Below, piece after piece: positions 9,082-16,715 of a stretch of DNA of 64,000 nt. The stretch is from JACMLD01 sp040007355 (GTDB lineage: Bacteria > Bacteroidota > Bacteroidia > Chitinophagales > Chitinophagaceae): contig JBDTVE010000072.1 of assembly GCA_040007355.1 (NCBI GenBank), forward strand, positions 1 to 64,000. Reading direction: 5' to 3'. How positions within the stretch are numbered: the first letter of the stretch is position 1; each line of letters starts with the position of its first letter. The translations under genes were made by a program, and so were the position numbers. The notes beneath the pieces were generated by a model. The model did no database searches. It was not told the DNA's origin and saw only the letters and a program-made list of their open reading frames with translations.

Positions 9082-9463
9082 ACCATTGGGGCAATGATAA
9101 GTAAGACAGTGCAAGCCAGTGTTGATAAATAGGGAATAAAATGGATTAAATAGTAATTATACTTAGTAATTTTACGATTCAGGAAACTGGCTGAAATGTG
9201 TTGAATGGATTTTTCAAATTTATCCCATTGTAGAAACAGACAAAAGAATATCCATTTACTTGCTTTGAAAAAAAAGCTTTTTACGGAATATTGATTTTAG
9301 AGATCAACTATAATTCCTACTATTTTGTTTTAAAACTATTAAAACTGGGGATACCTCTTAATATTTTCAAGATTAATTAGCGAAAATTTAAAAATTAACT
9401 TTTTTCTTCGGAAACCACCGTGAAATAGCGTAGTTCCAGGTACTGAGATCAAGACGAAAGTAA

Positions 9464-9471
9464 TACCTTTG
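9464..9471 (+). promoter_or_regulatory. Putative -7 promoter box for a small RNA
   Basis: TACCTTTG is an exact match to the Bacteroidota -7 consensus TAnnTTTG. It precedes a segment with three hairpins and a terminator and no gene on the same strand. A -33 TTTG is not clearly present. Confidence 0.5.
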
Positions 9472-9475
9472 CAAC

Positions 9476-9580
9476 AACAGTACGCGCCACGCTACCCAGT
9501 AGAACAGCGTCCCAGGGTGCGTCTTTTACATTTGATACCTTTCTTAATCAAATACGCCCTTAATTTTAAGGGCATTTTTA
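9476..9580 (+). ncRNA. Candidate structured small RNA of about 105 nt
   Basis: Between a TAnnTTTG box and a terminator, three hairpins can be drawn. Hairpin 1 pairs 9482-9488 with 9516-9522 (7 pairs, one G-U) and continues with 9489-9493 to 9506-9510. Hairpin 2 pairs atttgat at 9530-9536 with atcaaat at 9547-9553. Hairpin 3 is a perfect 8-pair stem, gcccttaa 9556-9563 with ttaagggc 9566-9573, followed by ttttt at 9575-9579. The U-run is only on the plus strand, so the terminator serves plus-strand transcription although both flanking genes are on the minus strand. I do not recognise a known RNA family: no SRP-RNA core or tmRNA features were seen. Confidence 0.5.
9556..9579 (+). terminator. 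Intrinsic terminator of the candidate small RNA
   Basis: Perfect 8-pair stem (9556-9563 with 9566-9573) followed by five T residues on the plus strand only. On the minus strand the flank is gtatttg, which is not a U-run. Confidence 0.65.
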
Positions 9581-9622
9581 TGAAATGTAATTATAGACAA
9601 TCGACGATAGACTCCCAACTTC

Positions 9623-10366
9623 CTATAGTCCCAGTACCTGGCGCAGTTTTACATAGCCTGTTTTGCTAACCGGCACCCGGGCGCCGGATTTCAGGATAGC
9701 AATATGGCCATCTTTTTCATAGGGGTCGATGCGTGCGATATGCTGTACGTTTACCAGGTAGGAACGATGGCAACGCGCAAACTGCTGGGCGTCGAGCGCT
9801 TTTTCAAAATGCGCCATGGTTTTATTTTTGAGATAGTAGCTGTCGGGGGTATGAATTTTTACATAGTCGTCCGCGGCCTCCAGGAACAATACATCCTGCA
9901 CGGGTATTATTTTAATCTTGGAACCGTTTTTTACTACAATGCGCTGGTTCTGGCCGGGCGTCCGTGAGACCGCTTCCAGCAGGGTTTCTGTTGTGGCGGC
10001 AGGAACGGGAGCAGATTTTTGGTCGAGCCATTTCTGCACGGCTTTATCAAACCGATCCTTGCTAAAAGGTTTTAGCAGATAGTCCACCGCATGCGTTTCA
10101 AATGCCTTGATGGCGTACTCATCAAAAGCCGTGGTAAAAATGACGGCGGGTGGTTGTTCCACCAGTTCCAGCATTTCAAAACCGGTTATTTTGGGCATTT
10201 GTATATCAAGAAATATCAGGTCGGGCTGGTACTGCTGGATGGCTTTGATGCCTTCAAACCCGTCATTGCATTCCTGTACCAGCTGCAGTTGCGGATAAGA
10301 TTGCAGGTATTCTATCACAATACTTCTTGCCAGGGGTTCATCATCGATAATAATAACTTTCTTCAT
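9623..10366 (-). CDS. LytTR-family response regulator
   Basis: 247 residues. The receiver domain (1-120) has the acidic pocket IIDDEP, the phosphorylation site Asp54 in IFLDIQMP, the Thr in TTAFDEYA and the Lys in LLKPF. A LytTR DNA-binding domain fills about 145-247 (IVVKNGSKIKIIPVQDVLFLEAADDYVKIHT, CHRSYLVNV). It is the last gene of a four-gene operon and lies 29 bp after the histidine kinase gene, so the two form a two-component pair. In Bacteroidota, pairs of this LytS/LytR form control various envelope and metabolic genes; the target here is not evident. Confidence 0.93.
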   Translation of the reverse strand: MKKVIIIDDEPLARSIVIEYLQSYPQLQLVQECNDGFEGIKAIQQYQPDLIFLDIQMPKITGFEMLELVEQPPAVIFTTAFDEYAIKAFETHAVDYLLKPFSKDRFDKAVQKWLDQKSAPVPAATTETLLEAVSRTPGQNQRIVVKNGSKIKIIPVQDVLFLEAADDYVKIHTPDSYYLKNKTMAHFEKALDAQQFARCHRSYLVNVQHIARIDPYEKDGHIAILKSGARVPVSKTGYVKLRQVLGL

Positions 10367-10395
10367 GTGTATTTATTTATGGTCAACCTTGCGGG

Positions 10396-11496
10396 TTAGT
10401 CTCCAATAGGGGTATTGATGTCTCCATCTTTTTTTCCGGCCATTTTTACAATTTCTTCCGGGGGTTGCGGAATTTTTACCCTGGTGGTAAACAGGTGTTC
10501 CAGCGCTGTTGTTGTAAGCAGATCATTGCGTGCAAAAAGAAGGTACAACCTGCGCTGTATAAAATGCAGGCCAAAACCCGTTCCCTGTCTGGGCTGCGCG
10601 GTTTCTTCATCGAATGGGTTTTGCACGGTAATTTCCAGCATACTGTTGTTTACGCGGGTATTGATCCGGATAATGGTATCGCCAGTTGTATCATACAACC
10701 CAAATTTAATGGCATTTTCCACCAGTGGCTGCAATAACATGGCCGGTATTCTCAACTGCAGAGAATCATCGGATGTTTCAAAAACGGTTGACAGGCGGTT
10801 GCCAAAACGCACTTTTTCAATATCCAGGTAGAGTCGCAGGTATTCCAGTTCTTCCCCCAGTTTGATCCATTGCTGTTCTTCCCGTTTTAGGGTGCTGCGT
10901 AAAAAATCCGACAGTTGCTGCACCATGGTTCTTGCTTCCTGTGGCCTGCTGCCAATGAGGGCATTAATGGAGTTCAGGCTGTTGAAAAGAAAATGGGGTT
11001 GCAGTTGCTGACGGAGTTTGTACAGTTCAGCGTCCTTGGTCAGTTTTTCGGCCGCTGTTTTACGCTGCACACTTGTTTGCTGGTCTTCAAAACCGAACCA
11101 CAGCACGCTGATCATCACCATACAACAGATAACCAAGAAAGCCACTGCAAAACGTATGGGCAAAGATGCTGTCAGGAAGCGGTCATAACCATTTTCAGGT
11201 GTAACGGTCAGCGGCAGCGCATATTTTATGGCCAGCAGCCAGGCGCCGGCCGTTAGCAGGCTTATTACCAGCAGGTAGCCGTAACGCTGCTGTTGCGGTA
11301 AATAATATTTCAGGTTATTGCTTACTAGTATGCAAGCGGCAACCAGCAGAAGATTGGATACCGCACTATCTGTTAGGCTCAACTGCAGCGAAAATTGCAG
11401 CCCATGGAGTATCCAGGCCTGCATGGACACCCAAATGATCCACCAGGCAATAAAGACAAACAAAAACTTTTTTTGAGTAAGTGGTATGGCAGCCAC
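10396..11496 (-). CDS. LytS-type sensor histidine kinase
   Basis: 366 residues with four membrane segments in the first 135 residues and no large sensor domain. The His_kinase domain carries the phospho-acceptor His168 in LQPHFLFNSLNSINALIG, and a HATPase segment follows (LLQPLVENAIKFGLYD, then GTGFGLHFIQRRL). The C-terminal tail after about residue 350 is polar. It sits 12 bp after the DUF4288 gene and 29 bp before the response regulator. The short membrane sensor and the LiaF-like upstream gene suggest response to envelope stress; this is inferred from layout. Confidence 0.92.
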   Translation of the reverse strand: MAAIPLTQKKFLFVFIAWWIIWVSMQAWILHGLQFSLQLSLTDSAVSNLLLVAACILVSNNLKYYLPQQQRYGYLLVISLLTAGAWLLAIKYALPLTVTPENGYDRFLTASLPIRFAVAFLVICCMVMISVLWFGFEDQQTSVQRKTAAEKLTKDAELYKLRQQLQPHFLFNSLNSINALIGSRPQEARTMVQQLSDFLRSTLKREEQQWIKLGEELEYLRLYLDIEKVRFGNRLSTVFETSDDSLQLRIPAMLLQPLVENAIKFGLYDTTGDTIIRINTRVNNSMLEITVQNPFDEETAQPRQGTGFGLHFIQRRLYLLFARNDLLTTTALEHLFTTRVKIPQPPEEIVKMAGKKDGDINTPIGD

Positions 11497-11508
11497 AGCT
11501 GTATTGGT

Positions 11509-11868
11509 TTAAATGAGTTGTAATGAACGCAAAACGTTATCACCCCGCAGGTAGTCGGCCTTGCTGTGCACCATGTCAATAAACCTGCGGGCATCGTCGG
11601 TTTCCTGTATGCGGCTGTAGATTTCGGCACCGTCTATCAGTTCGCTTAATTTATACAACTCGCATACATCAATATATTTCCATCTTACCAGGTGTTTTTT
11701 CTGGTTTAGGAAGCTTTCTTCTTCCATAAGCCCTATACGTTGTGCTTTTTCGAAAGCCTGCTGTTCATTGGGTGCAGTTATCAGGCGTAGTTGTTCATCA
11801 AACTGTGGTGTATGGTTGCCTTCGCCGCATATAATCTGATAAACGATCTTGGTTAGATACCAGTTCAT
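11509..11868 (-). CDS. DUF4288-like small protein
   Basis: 119 residues starting MNWYLTKIVYQI, a pattern of the DUF4288 family, with the continuing features QLRLITAPNEQQAFEKAQRIG and WKYIDVCELYKL. No signal peptide or membrane segment is visible. No biochemical function is known to me for the family. It lies between the LiaF-like gene (92 bp upstream) and the kinase gene (12 bp downstream), so it is co-transcribed with the signalling pair and may be an accessory or a passenger. Confidence 0.7.
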   Translation of the reverse strand: MNWYLTKIVYQIICGEGNHTPQFDEQLRLITAPNEQQAFEKAQRIGLMEEESFLNQKKHLVRWKYIDVCELYKLSELIDGAEIYSRIQETDDARRFIDMVHSKADYLRGDNVLRSLQLI

Positions 11869-11960
11869 ACAAAATAATTTTGGTTGAAGTTTAATGGTTG
11901 AAACAAGGAGGGATCCGTAATCTATGGTTGCAGGCGGCCGTTTTTTTACCGGCTGGTATT

Positions 11961-12803
11961 TTAAAAACTTTTCAATTCAATACCGCCCATGAAGGCGGTA
12001 CCCTTGAGCACCAGCACCTTGTTAAAATCAATTATTTTGCCCTGCACCTGGCGTTTGTCTTCTACACCGCCCAGTACGTTTGTTATCTCCGGTTTTACCT
12101 CCCAGTTGGTAGGCACAATTAATTTTGCACCACCCATGATGGCCGTTACATCTAGTACAACAGTACCATTGATATCTGCCTGGCTCATGTCTATTTCTGC
12201 GCCGCCCATGAAACAGGTAATATCGCCGCCTTTGAAATTCTTGGAAGTAACTACCCGCTGTGTGTTGCCCAGAATGGAGGTGATATCAAAATAATCATCT
12301 CTATTAAAACCGGCATTAAAACCGGTATTTCCTGTGGAGTCACCGGTAATGTTGATGGGCGGTGTGGTGTTGGTGGCGGGGGCTTGTTGCGTATAATCGC
12401 GGTTACGCCGGTAACGGCCGGGGCCGCCCCAATTATCCCAGCCCCCGCCATAAGGGCCTTTTTTCCGTGGGCGGAGGATCATGGTAAGCCCGATGCATAT
12501 TATGATGGCTGGAAAAATAAAACGGTGCAGGTCGAGGCCCGAATTAAACTGGTCTGTCAGAAAGATACCCCCGATAATGACAGGTATGAGCCATCCGGCA
12601 CCCCTGAAATTGTGTTTCAGTCCGGTGTAAACGCCCACTGCTATCAATATCATTGGCCAGGTAAACAGCCAGCTTGGAAAGAAGAAAAAATCAGCTTCCC
12701 GCAGAAAAAAAACAGCGCCGAGAAACAGCAAGAACAAACCGCCCCAAATACGGCCGCTATGGCGGGGCGAATTAAAACGGGGGTCCTGATTTGGTGTTTC
12801 CAT
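11961..12803 (-). CDS. LiaF-like membrane protein with C-terminal cell-wall-response domain
   Basis: 280 residues. Four hydrophobic segments occupy about 18-110 (GGLFLLFLGAVFFL, WPMILIAVGVY, GWLIPVIIGGIFL, FIFPAIIICIGLTMIL), the DUF5668 pattern. A Gly/Tyr/Asn-rich linker leads to a soluble beta-rich domain (about 190-280) with repeated I/A-F/I-MGG motifs (ITCFMGGAEIDMS, VTAIMGGAKLIVP, GTAFMGGIELK). This resembles the LiaF C-terminal domain that in Firmicutes restrains the LiaS kinase. It heads the operon with DUF4288, LytS-type kinase and LytTR regulator, so an analogous modulator role is a reasonable inference. Confidence 0.8.
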   Translation of the reverse strand: METPNQDPRFNSPRHSGRIWGGLFLLFLGAVFFLREADFFFFPSWLFTWPMILIAVGVYTGLKHNFRGAGWLIPVIIGGIFLTDQFNSGLDLHRFIFPAIIICIGLTMILRPRKKGPYGGGWDNWGGPGRYRRNRDYTQQAPATNTTPPINITGDSTGNTGFNAGFNRDDYFDITSILGNTQRVVTSKNFKGGDITCFMGGAEIDMSQADINGTVVLDVTAIMGGAKLIVPTNWEVKPEITNVLGGVEDKRQVQGKIIDFNKVLVLKGTAFMGGIELKSF

Positions 12804-12823
12804 GATTCAGTTTATTTATACAG

Positions 12824-12831
12824 CAAAAATA
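12824..12831 (-). promoter_or_regulatory. Putative -7 promoter box for the LiaF-like/two-component operon
   Basis: TATTTTTG on the minus strand matches TAnnTTTG exactly, 20 bases before the ATG at 12803. No -33 TTTG at the expected spacing. Confidence 0.4.
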
Positions 12832-12897
12832 ACGTGGTATTCAAGCCATTTCTATCCTTTTAAGGCATGCTTGACTTAAAAGGCGGTAAAACAATGG

Positions 12898-12920
12898 AAA
12901 AAGCCGGTGAGTGTGCCGGC
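12898..12920 (-). terminator. Probable terminator after adenine deaminase
   Basis: On the minus strand a gccgg/ccggc stem (12916-12920 with 12903-12907) with an 8-base loop is followed by five T residues (12902-12898), 34 bp past the stop codon. Confidence 0.45.
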
Positions 12921-12953
12921 CCCCCATTCGCGTGTACCCGTTCTGCGCCGGTT

Positions 12954-14591
12954 TTAGTTGACGCCAGCCCGGGTTTCCAGCTCAAAACTGTCCCCGTTGA
13001 ACAGGCCTTTATCGCTGAGTTTTATATGGGGTATTACCAGCAGCGACATAAAAGAAAGGGTCATAAACGGGGCCGATAGTGTGCTTCCAAGGCTTTTGGC
13101 CATGGCGTCGATGGCTGTATATGCTGCTGCCACCTGGTAGCCATCTTCAGCACTCATCAGGCCTGCTACCGGTAATGCCAATACCATTTCTGTATGAGGG
13201 TCAACGCAACTGATACCGCCCTTTTTTTCAATGACCAGGTTAACTGCCCGGCAGATGCGCTCATCGTCCACGCCAACCGCAACAATATTATGACTGTCGT
13301 GTGCAACGCTGGAGGCAATGGCGCCGCGGGTAAGCCCGGTATTTTTGATAAACGCTTTTGCGATGGGTGCATCCCGGTAACGGTTAACCACCACTATTTT
13401 CAGCAGATCGCGCCCGGGGTCGCTTATTATCTGACCGTTTGCGATTGTGGGGCTGCTGCTGAGCCTGTTTGTTATAAGCTGACCGTCCAGGGCCTCAATA
13501 ACTGTAATAGTGGTTTCATTTTTCCAGGGAAGGGCAAAGTCAGCTACCCGCTTGGGGCTGCAGTTAAAATGATTGATCGAGGCCGAAGGGCTGGTTTTAA
13601 TAAGGGATTGCCCGTTTTCCGCCACCCGTTCTCCGTCAATATAGGTTTGCATAACCTCAAAATTTACCAGGTCTTTTACCAAGATAAAATCTGCAGCATC
13701 GCCCGGGCGTAGCAGGCCCGTAGTTGTTTTATAATGCAGTACGGGGTTTACGCAAGCCGCGCGCAATACTTTGAATATATTGATACCCTTGGCTACGGCG
13801 CGTGCGCAAAGCTGGTTGATATGACCGGCTACCAGGCTGTCGGGGTGTTTATCGTCGCTGCAGAACATCATGTTTTCGGAATGGTCGCGGAGCAGGTCGA
13901 TCAGGGCGTCAAAATTTTTTGCCGCGCTTCCTTCCCGCACCAGGATTTTCATGCCGTACCGGAGTTTGTCCAATGCCTCATCGGCGGTAAAACATTCATG
14001 GTCGGTGCTGATGCCGGCATCAATATACTGCTTTGCTTTTTCGCCGCGGAGACCCGGCGCATGCCCGTCAACCGGTTTGTGCAGGTTGTGGGCCGCAGCG
14101 ATTTTTTTCATTACTTCTTCCTCTTTTTGCAGGACGCCCGGGAAATTCATCATTTCACTCAGGTATTTGATATCATCGCGTTGCAATAGGTCTGCTGTAT
14201 CCGCGGCATTCATGGCGGCGCCTGCTGTTTCAAAACCGGTGGCAGGTACGCAGCTGGGAGCACCGAAATTAAATTTGAATGGCACGGTGCGCCCGTTTTC
14301 GATCATAAAAGCAACGCCCTTCATACCGCATACATTGGCTATTTCATGCGGGTCGCTGATGGTGGAAACGGTTCCATGCACCACGGCCAGTTTTGCAAAT
14401 TCCGCGGGTACCAGCATCGAGCTTTCAATATGCACATGCGCATCGGTAAAACCGGGTAAGATAAACGGAGCAGCGGGCGGGCCGTTGGGCAGGGGCGTGA
14501 CGGAAAGGATCCTGCCGTTTTCAAAAAAAACGGCTGCATAAAAAAAACGGCGGTTAAAAATATCGGCTACCTGTCCTGTTATGGTGGGCAT
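12954..14591 (-). CDS. ade: Adenine deaminase
   Basis: 545-residue amidohydrolase converting adenine to hypoxanthine and ammonia in purine salvage. The metal-binding motif DAHVHIESSM near residue 50 is typical of Ade enzymes, followed by SDPHEIANVCG, the KPVDGHAPGLRG segment and TDHECFTADEA. The long C-terminal domain includes HDSHNIVAVGVDDE. Length fits the family. The gene is alone on its strand between a LiaF-like operon and a divergent LamG lipoprotein gene. No purine transporter is adjacent. Confidence 0.93.
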   Translation of the reverse strand: MPTITGQVADIFNRRFFYAAVFFENGRILSVTPLPNGPPAAPFILPGFTDAHVHIESSMLVPAEFAKLAVVHGTVSTISDPHEIANVCGMKGVAFMIENGRTVPFKFNFGAPSCVPATGFETAGAAMNAADTADLLQRDDIKYLSEMMNFPGVLQKEEEVMKKIAAAHNLHKPVDGHAPGLRGEKAKQYIDAGISTDHECFTADEALDKLRYGMKILVREGSAAKNFDALIDLLRDHSENMMFCSDDKHPDSLVAGHINQLCARAVAKGINIFKVLRAACVNPVLHYKTTTGLLRPGDAADFILVKDLVNFEVMQTYIDGERVAENGQSLIKTSPSASINHFNCSPKRVADFALPWKNETTITVIEALDGQLITNRLSSSPTIANGQIISDPGRDLLKIVVVNRYRDAPIAKAFIKNTGLTRGAIASSVAHDSHNIVAVGVDDERICRAVNLVIEKKGGISCVDPHTEMVLALPVAGLMSAEDGYQVAAAYTAIDAMAKSLGSTLSAPFMTLSFMSLLVIPHIKLSDKGLFNGDSFELETRAGVN

Positions 14592-14857
14592 ATTTGCGAA
14601 TTAGAATGCTGTTCCCGGAATGGGAAAAAATAAAACTGCCATAAATATACAAAGCCTGCCGGTGTACGTTAGAGAAATGCTTGAGACGGATCCACCATGA
14701 GCCCGATCAAGTGCAGAAACCGGTGTATTTACCTGGGTTTAATCCGGATGTAATAAAAGATCAGAAAATTTGTATTATTTTGCGTTCCTTCCGGAAAATA
14801 TCCTTTTGTTCTGTTTGGCAAGTTAAGTAAATCAATTTTTTACCCTAAAACCTTTCT

Positions 14858-15718
14858 ATGAAAGTATTCAGATCAGTGGTTGGTATTTCAATTCTGGTTG
14901 TTATTTTATGTTCCCTGGAAGCAAACCTCAGTTCCTGTAAAAAACAGGTTATTACCGATACGCTTATTATAAAAGACACGATTACCATCAGGGATACCGT
15001 GCATATTACTGACAGCAGCACTTGCAATTGCTATGATCTGAGCGATGGGCTGGTGGCCTATTATAATTTCAACGATGGCACCCTGAATGACAGCAGCGGC
15101 AACAATAATCATATTATATTTAACAATGCCGTAAAAACGGCTGATCGGTTTGGCAGGGCAAATAATGCTTACGTGTTTAACGGAACCAGCAGCTATATGC
15201 AAGTCAAAAGTAATGAAACCCTTAATCCCGTTAATATTACTTTAAGCGCCATAGTTAAACTGAACGGTTTTTATCCGGCGAAATGTCATGGCAACCAAAT
15301 ATTGCAAAAGGGAACCAAAGATCAGGACCCGGGTGTCTATTCATTGCGGGTTACCGACCAATATACGGATTGCGCCATTACGGCCGATATTTCAAAAGAG
15401 GAGATGGGTGGTTTTTATGGCGATTACGGTCATTCAAGTAACGTTTTTGATTCGTCTAACTATGTGCAAACAAATAAATGGATCAATGTTGTATATACGT
15501 TTGACGGCAAACAGTCTAAGATTTATATTGACGGGCAGCTAAAAAGAGTAACTACAACCGGTGCTATTTTTACGGCAACCAGCGAAGATCTATTTATTGG
15601 GCGGGCCGAAAGCACCGAATATCCCTATTGGTTTAATGGCGTTATTGACGACGTAAGGATTTACAATAAAGCTTTGTGTGCCGGCGCTGTTAAACAACTC
15701 AGCACACTGAAAAACTAA
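14858..15718 (+). CDS. LamG-domain lipoprotein
   Basis: 286 residues. A lipoprotein signal peptide ends at LSSC with Cys27. A short Thr/Asp-rich spacer leads to a concanavalin A-like (LamG/laminin G-3) domain at about 60-285: DGLVAYYNFNDGTLNDSSGNN, YVFNGTSSYMQV, VVYTFDGKQSKIYIDGQL and the closing WFNGVIDDVRIYNKAL. Such domains bind carbohydrate or protein ligands at the cell surface. No catalytic module is attached, so the protein is probably a surface-exposed binding lipoprotein. It is a single gene with a terminator behind it. Confidence 0.85.
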   Translation: MKVFRSVVGISILVVILCSLEANLSSCKKQVITDTLIIKDTITIRDTVHITDSSTCNCYDLSDGLVAYYNFNDGTLNDSSGNNNHIIFNNAVKTADRFGRANNAYVFNGTSSYMQVKSNETLNPVNITLSAIVKLNGFYPAKCHGNQILQKGTKDQDPGVYSLRVTDQYTDCAITADISKEEMGGFYGDYGHSSNVFDSSNYVQTNKWINVVYTFDGKQSKIYIDGQLKRVTTTGAIFTATSEDLFIGRAESTEYPYWFNGVIDDVRIYNKALCAGAVKQLSTLKN

Positions 15719-15757
15719 GGCAGAGCAGCATAACCTGTCTTTTTTAAAAAAATACCC

Positions 15758-15792
15758 GCGGAGTAACTACAAATTACTCCGCTTTGTTTTTC
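15758..15792 (+). terminator. Intrinsic terminator after the LamG lipoprotein gene
   Basis: Perfect 9-pair stem, gcggagtaa (15758-15766) with ttactccgc (15774-15782), 7-base loop, followed by tttgttttt. Confidence 0.8.
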
Positions 15793-15803
15793 TTTGCTAC
15801 TCC

Positions 15804-16463
15804 ATGCAAATCAGCCAGTATATAAAAACAGTTGTCAATTTCAAGTTTTCGTTTATCCGAAAATCGTTCGGTATTAAGCCATTCAAATTGCTGGATGTTG
15901 GGGCGGGCAACCATTCAGCCTCCCGTATTGCGTCCTTATTCGCCAATTGTCGCTATTATGGGCTTGATATGGATAAAAACTATAACAACAGTGCGGCTGA
16001 TTTTAAGGTGATGAAAGATTTTTATGAACTTGACCTGACAAAACTGGACTATGGTATTATTCCTGATCAGTATTTTGACGGCATTTGGATGGCCCATGTG
16101 ATAGAGCATTTATATAATGGGGAGGAAGTGTTACCCCGCCTGATTCAAAAGCTTAAACCGGGAGGCTATTTTTTTATCGAATACCCGGGCAAAAAAAGCA
16201 TGAATCTTCCTTCCATGAAAGGTACACTGAATTTTAAAGACGATACCAGCCATGTGCGCCTTTATACTGTTCCGGAACTAACGGCCATTTTTGAAAACAA
16301 CGGTTGTACGGTACTTGCATCGGGAACAAGAAGAAACTTGTTTTATATAGCAGCGCTGCCATTGCGCGCCATCATTTCTCTCCTTAAAAAAGGACATATT
16401 GAAGGCAACGTATTTTGGGATCTCTTGGGTTTTGCGGAATATCTTTGGGTGCAGAAACAATAA
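15804..16463 (+). CDS. Class I SAM-dependent methyltransferase
   Basis: 219 residues. The SAM-binding motif I is LLDVGAGNHSAS at about residues 29-40, followed by the acidic loop end YYGLDMDKNY and the later DGIWMAHVIEHLYNG and KPGGYFFIEYPGKKS. This is the Methyltransf_11/23 layout. The substrate is not evident; members in this style act on sugars, lipids or small molecules. The C-terminal hydrophobic stretch FYIAALPLRAIISLL may contact the membrane. The ATG at 15804 lies 11 bases after the preceding terminator, so the transcript start must be very close. Confidence 0.8.
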   Translation: MQISQYIKTVVNFKFSFIRKSFGIKPFKLLDVGAGNHSASRIASLFANCRYYGLDMDKNYNNSAADFKVMKDFYELDLTKLDYGIIPDQYFDGIWMAHVIEHLYNGEEVLPRLIQKLKPGGYFFIEYPGKKSMNLPSMKGTLNFKDDTSHVRLYTVPELTAIFENNGCTVLASGTRRNLFYIAALPLRAIISLLKKGHIEGNVFWDLLGFAEYLWVQKQ

Positions 16464-16593
16464 CTTCCGGCAGTCCGCCCGGCCTTTATTACTTTGCTAT
16501 AAATTGTGTGCAGGCAATTTCTGATAGGATAAATCAGCGCAAACGGCATTCCCTTCATTAAATTCTGATTAACTAAAAAAAGTTAAACAACTG

Positions 16594-16625
16594 TTTGATT
16601 TTTTGTTTGGCTATCAGTAGCTTTG
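16594..16625 (+). promoter_or_regulatory. Promoter of the TolC-adaptor-RND operon
   Basis: TTTG at 16594-16597, a 20-base spacer, then TAGCTTTG at 16618-16625: a full match to the Bacteroidota -33/-7 consensus. Transcription should begin near 16631, leaving a leader of about 85 bases before the ATG at 16716. Confidence 0.65.
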
Positions 16626-16715
16626 CCAATTCATTTTACTAATCCGCTGTTTCTACTTGCCATTTTTTCCGGAGAGAGAAAACTTCCTGTATTCGTCAAT
16701 GCTTTTATTATCGTT

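Noticed and set aside
9476..9580. SRP RNA or riboswitch as identity of the structured RNA
   Set aside because: The SRP tetraloop core was not found, and there is no downstream plus-strand gene for a riboswitch to control.
9469..9669. 66-codon plus-strand frame over the small RNA
   Set aside because: It runs through the terminator hairpin and into the response regulator gene; the hairpin structure explains the segment better.
13870..14541. Long plus-strand frame of 223 codons
   Set aside because: It lies wholly inside the adenine deaminase gene on the opposite strand and has Ser/Cys/Arg-rich random composition.
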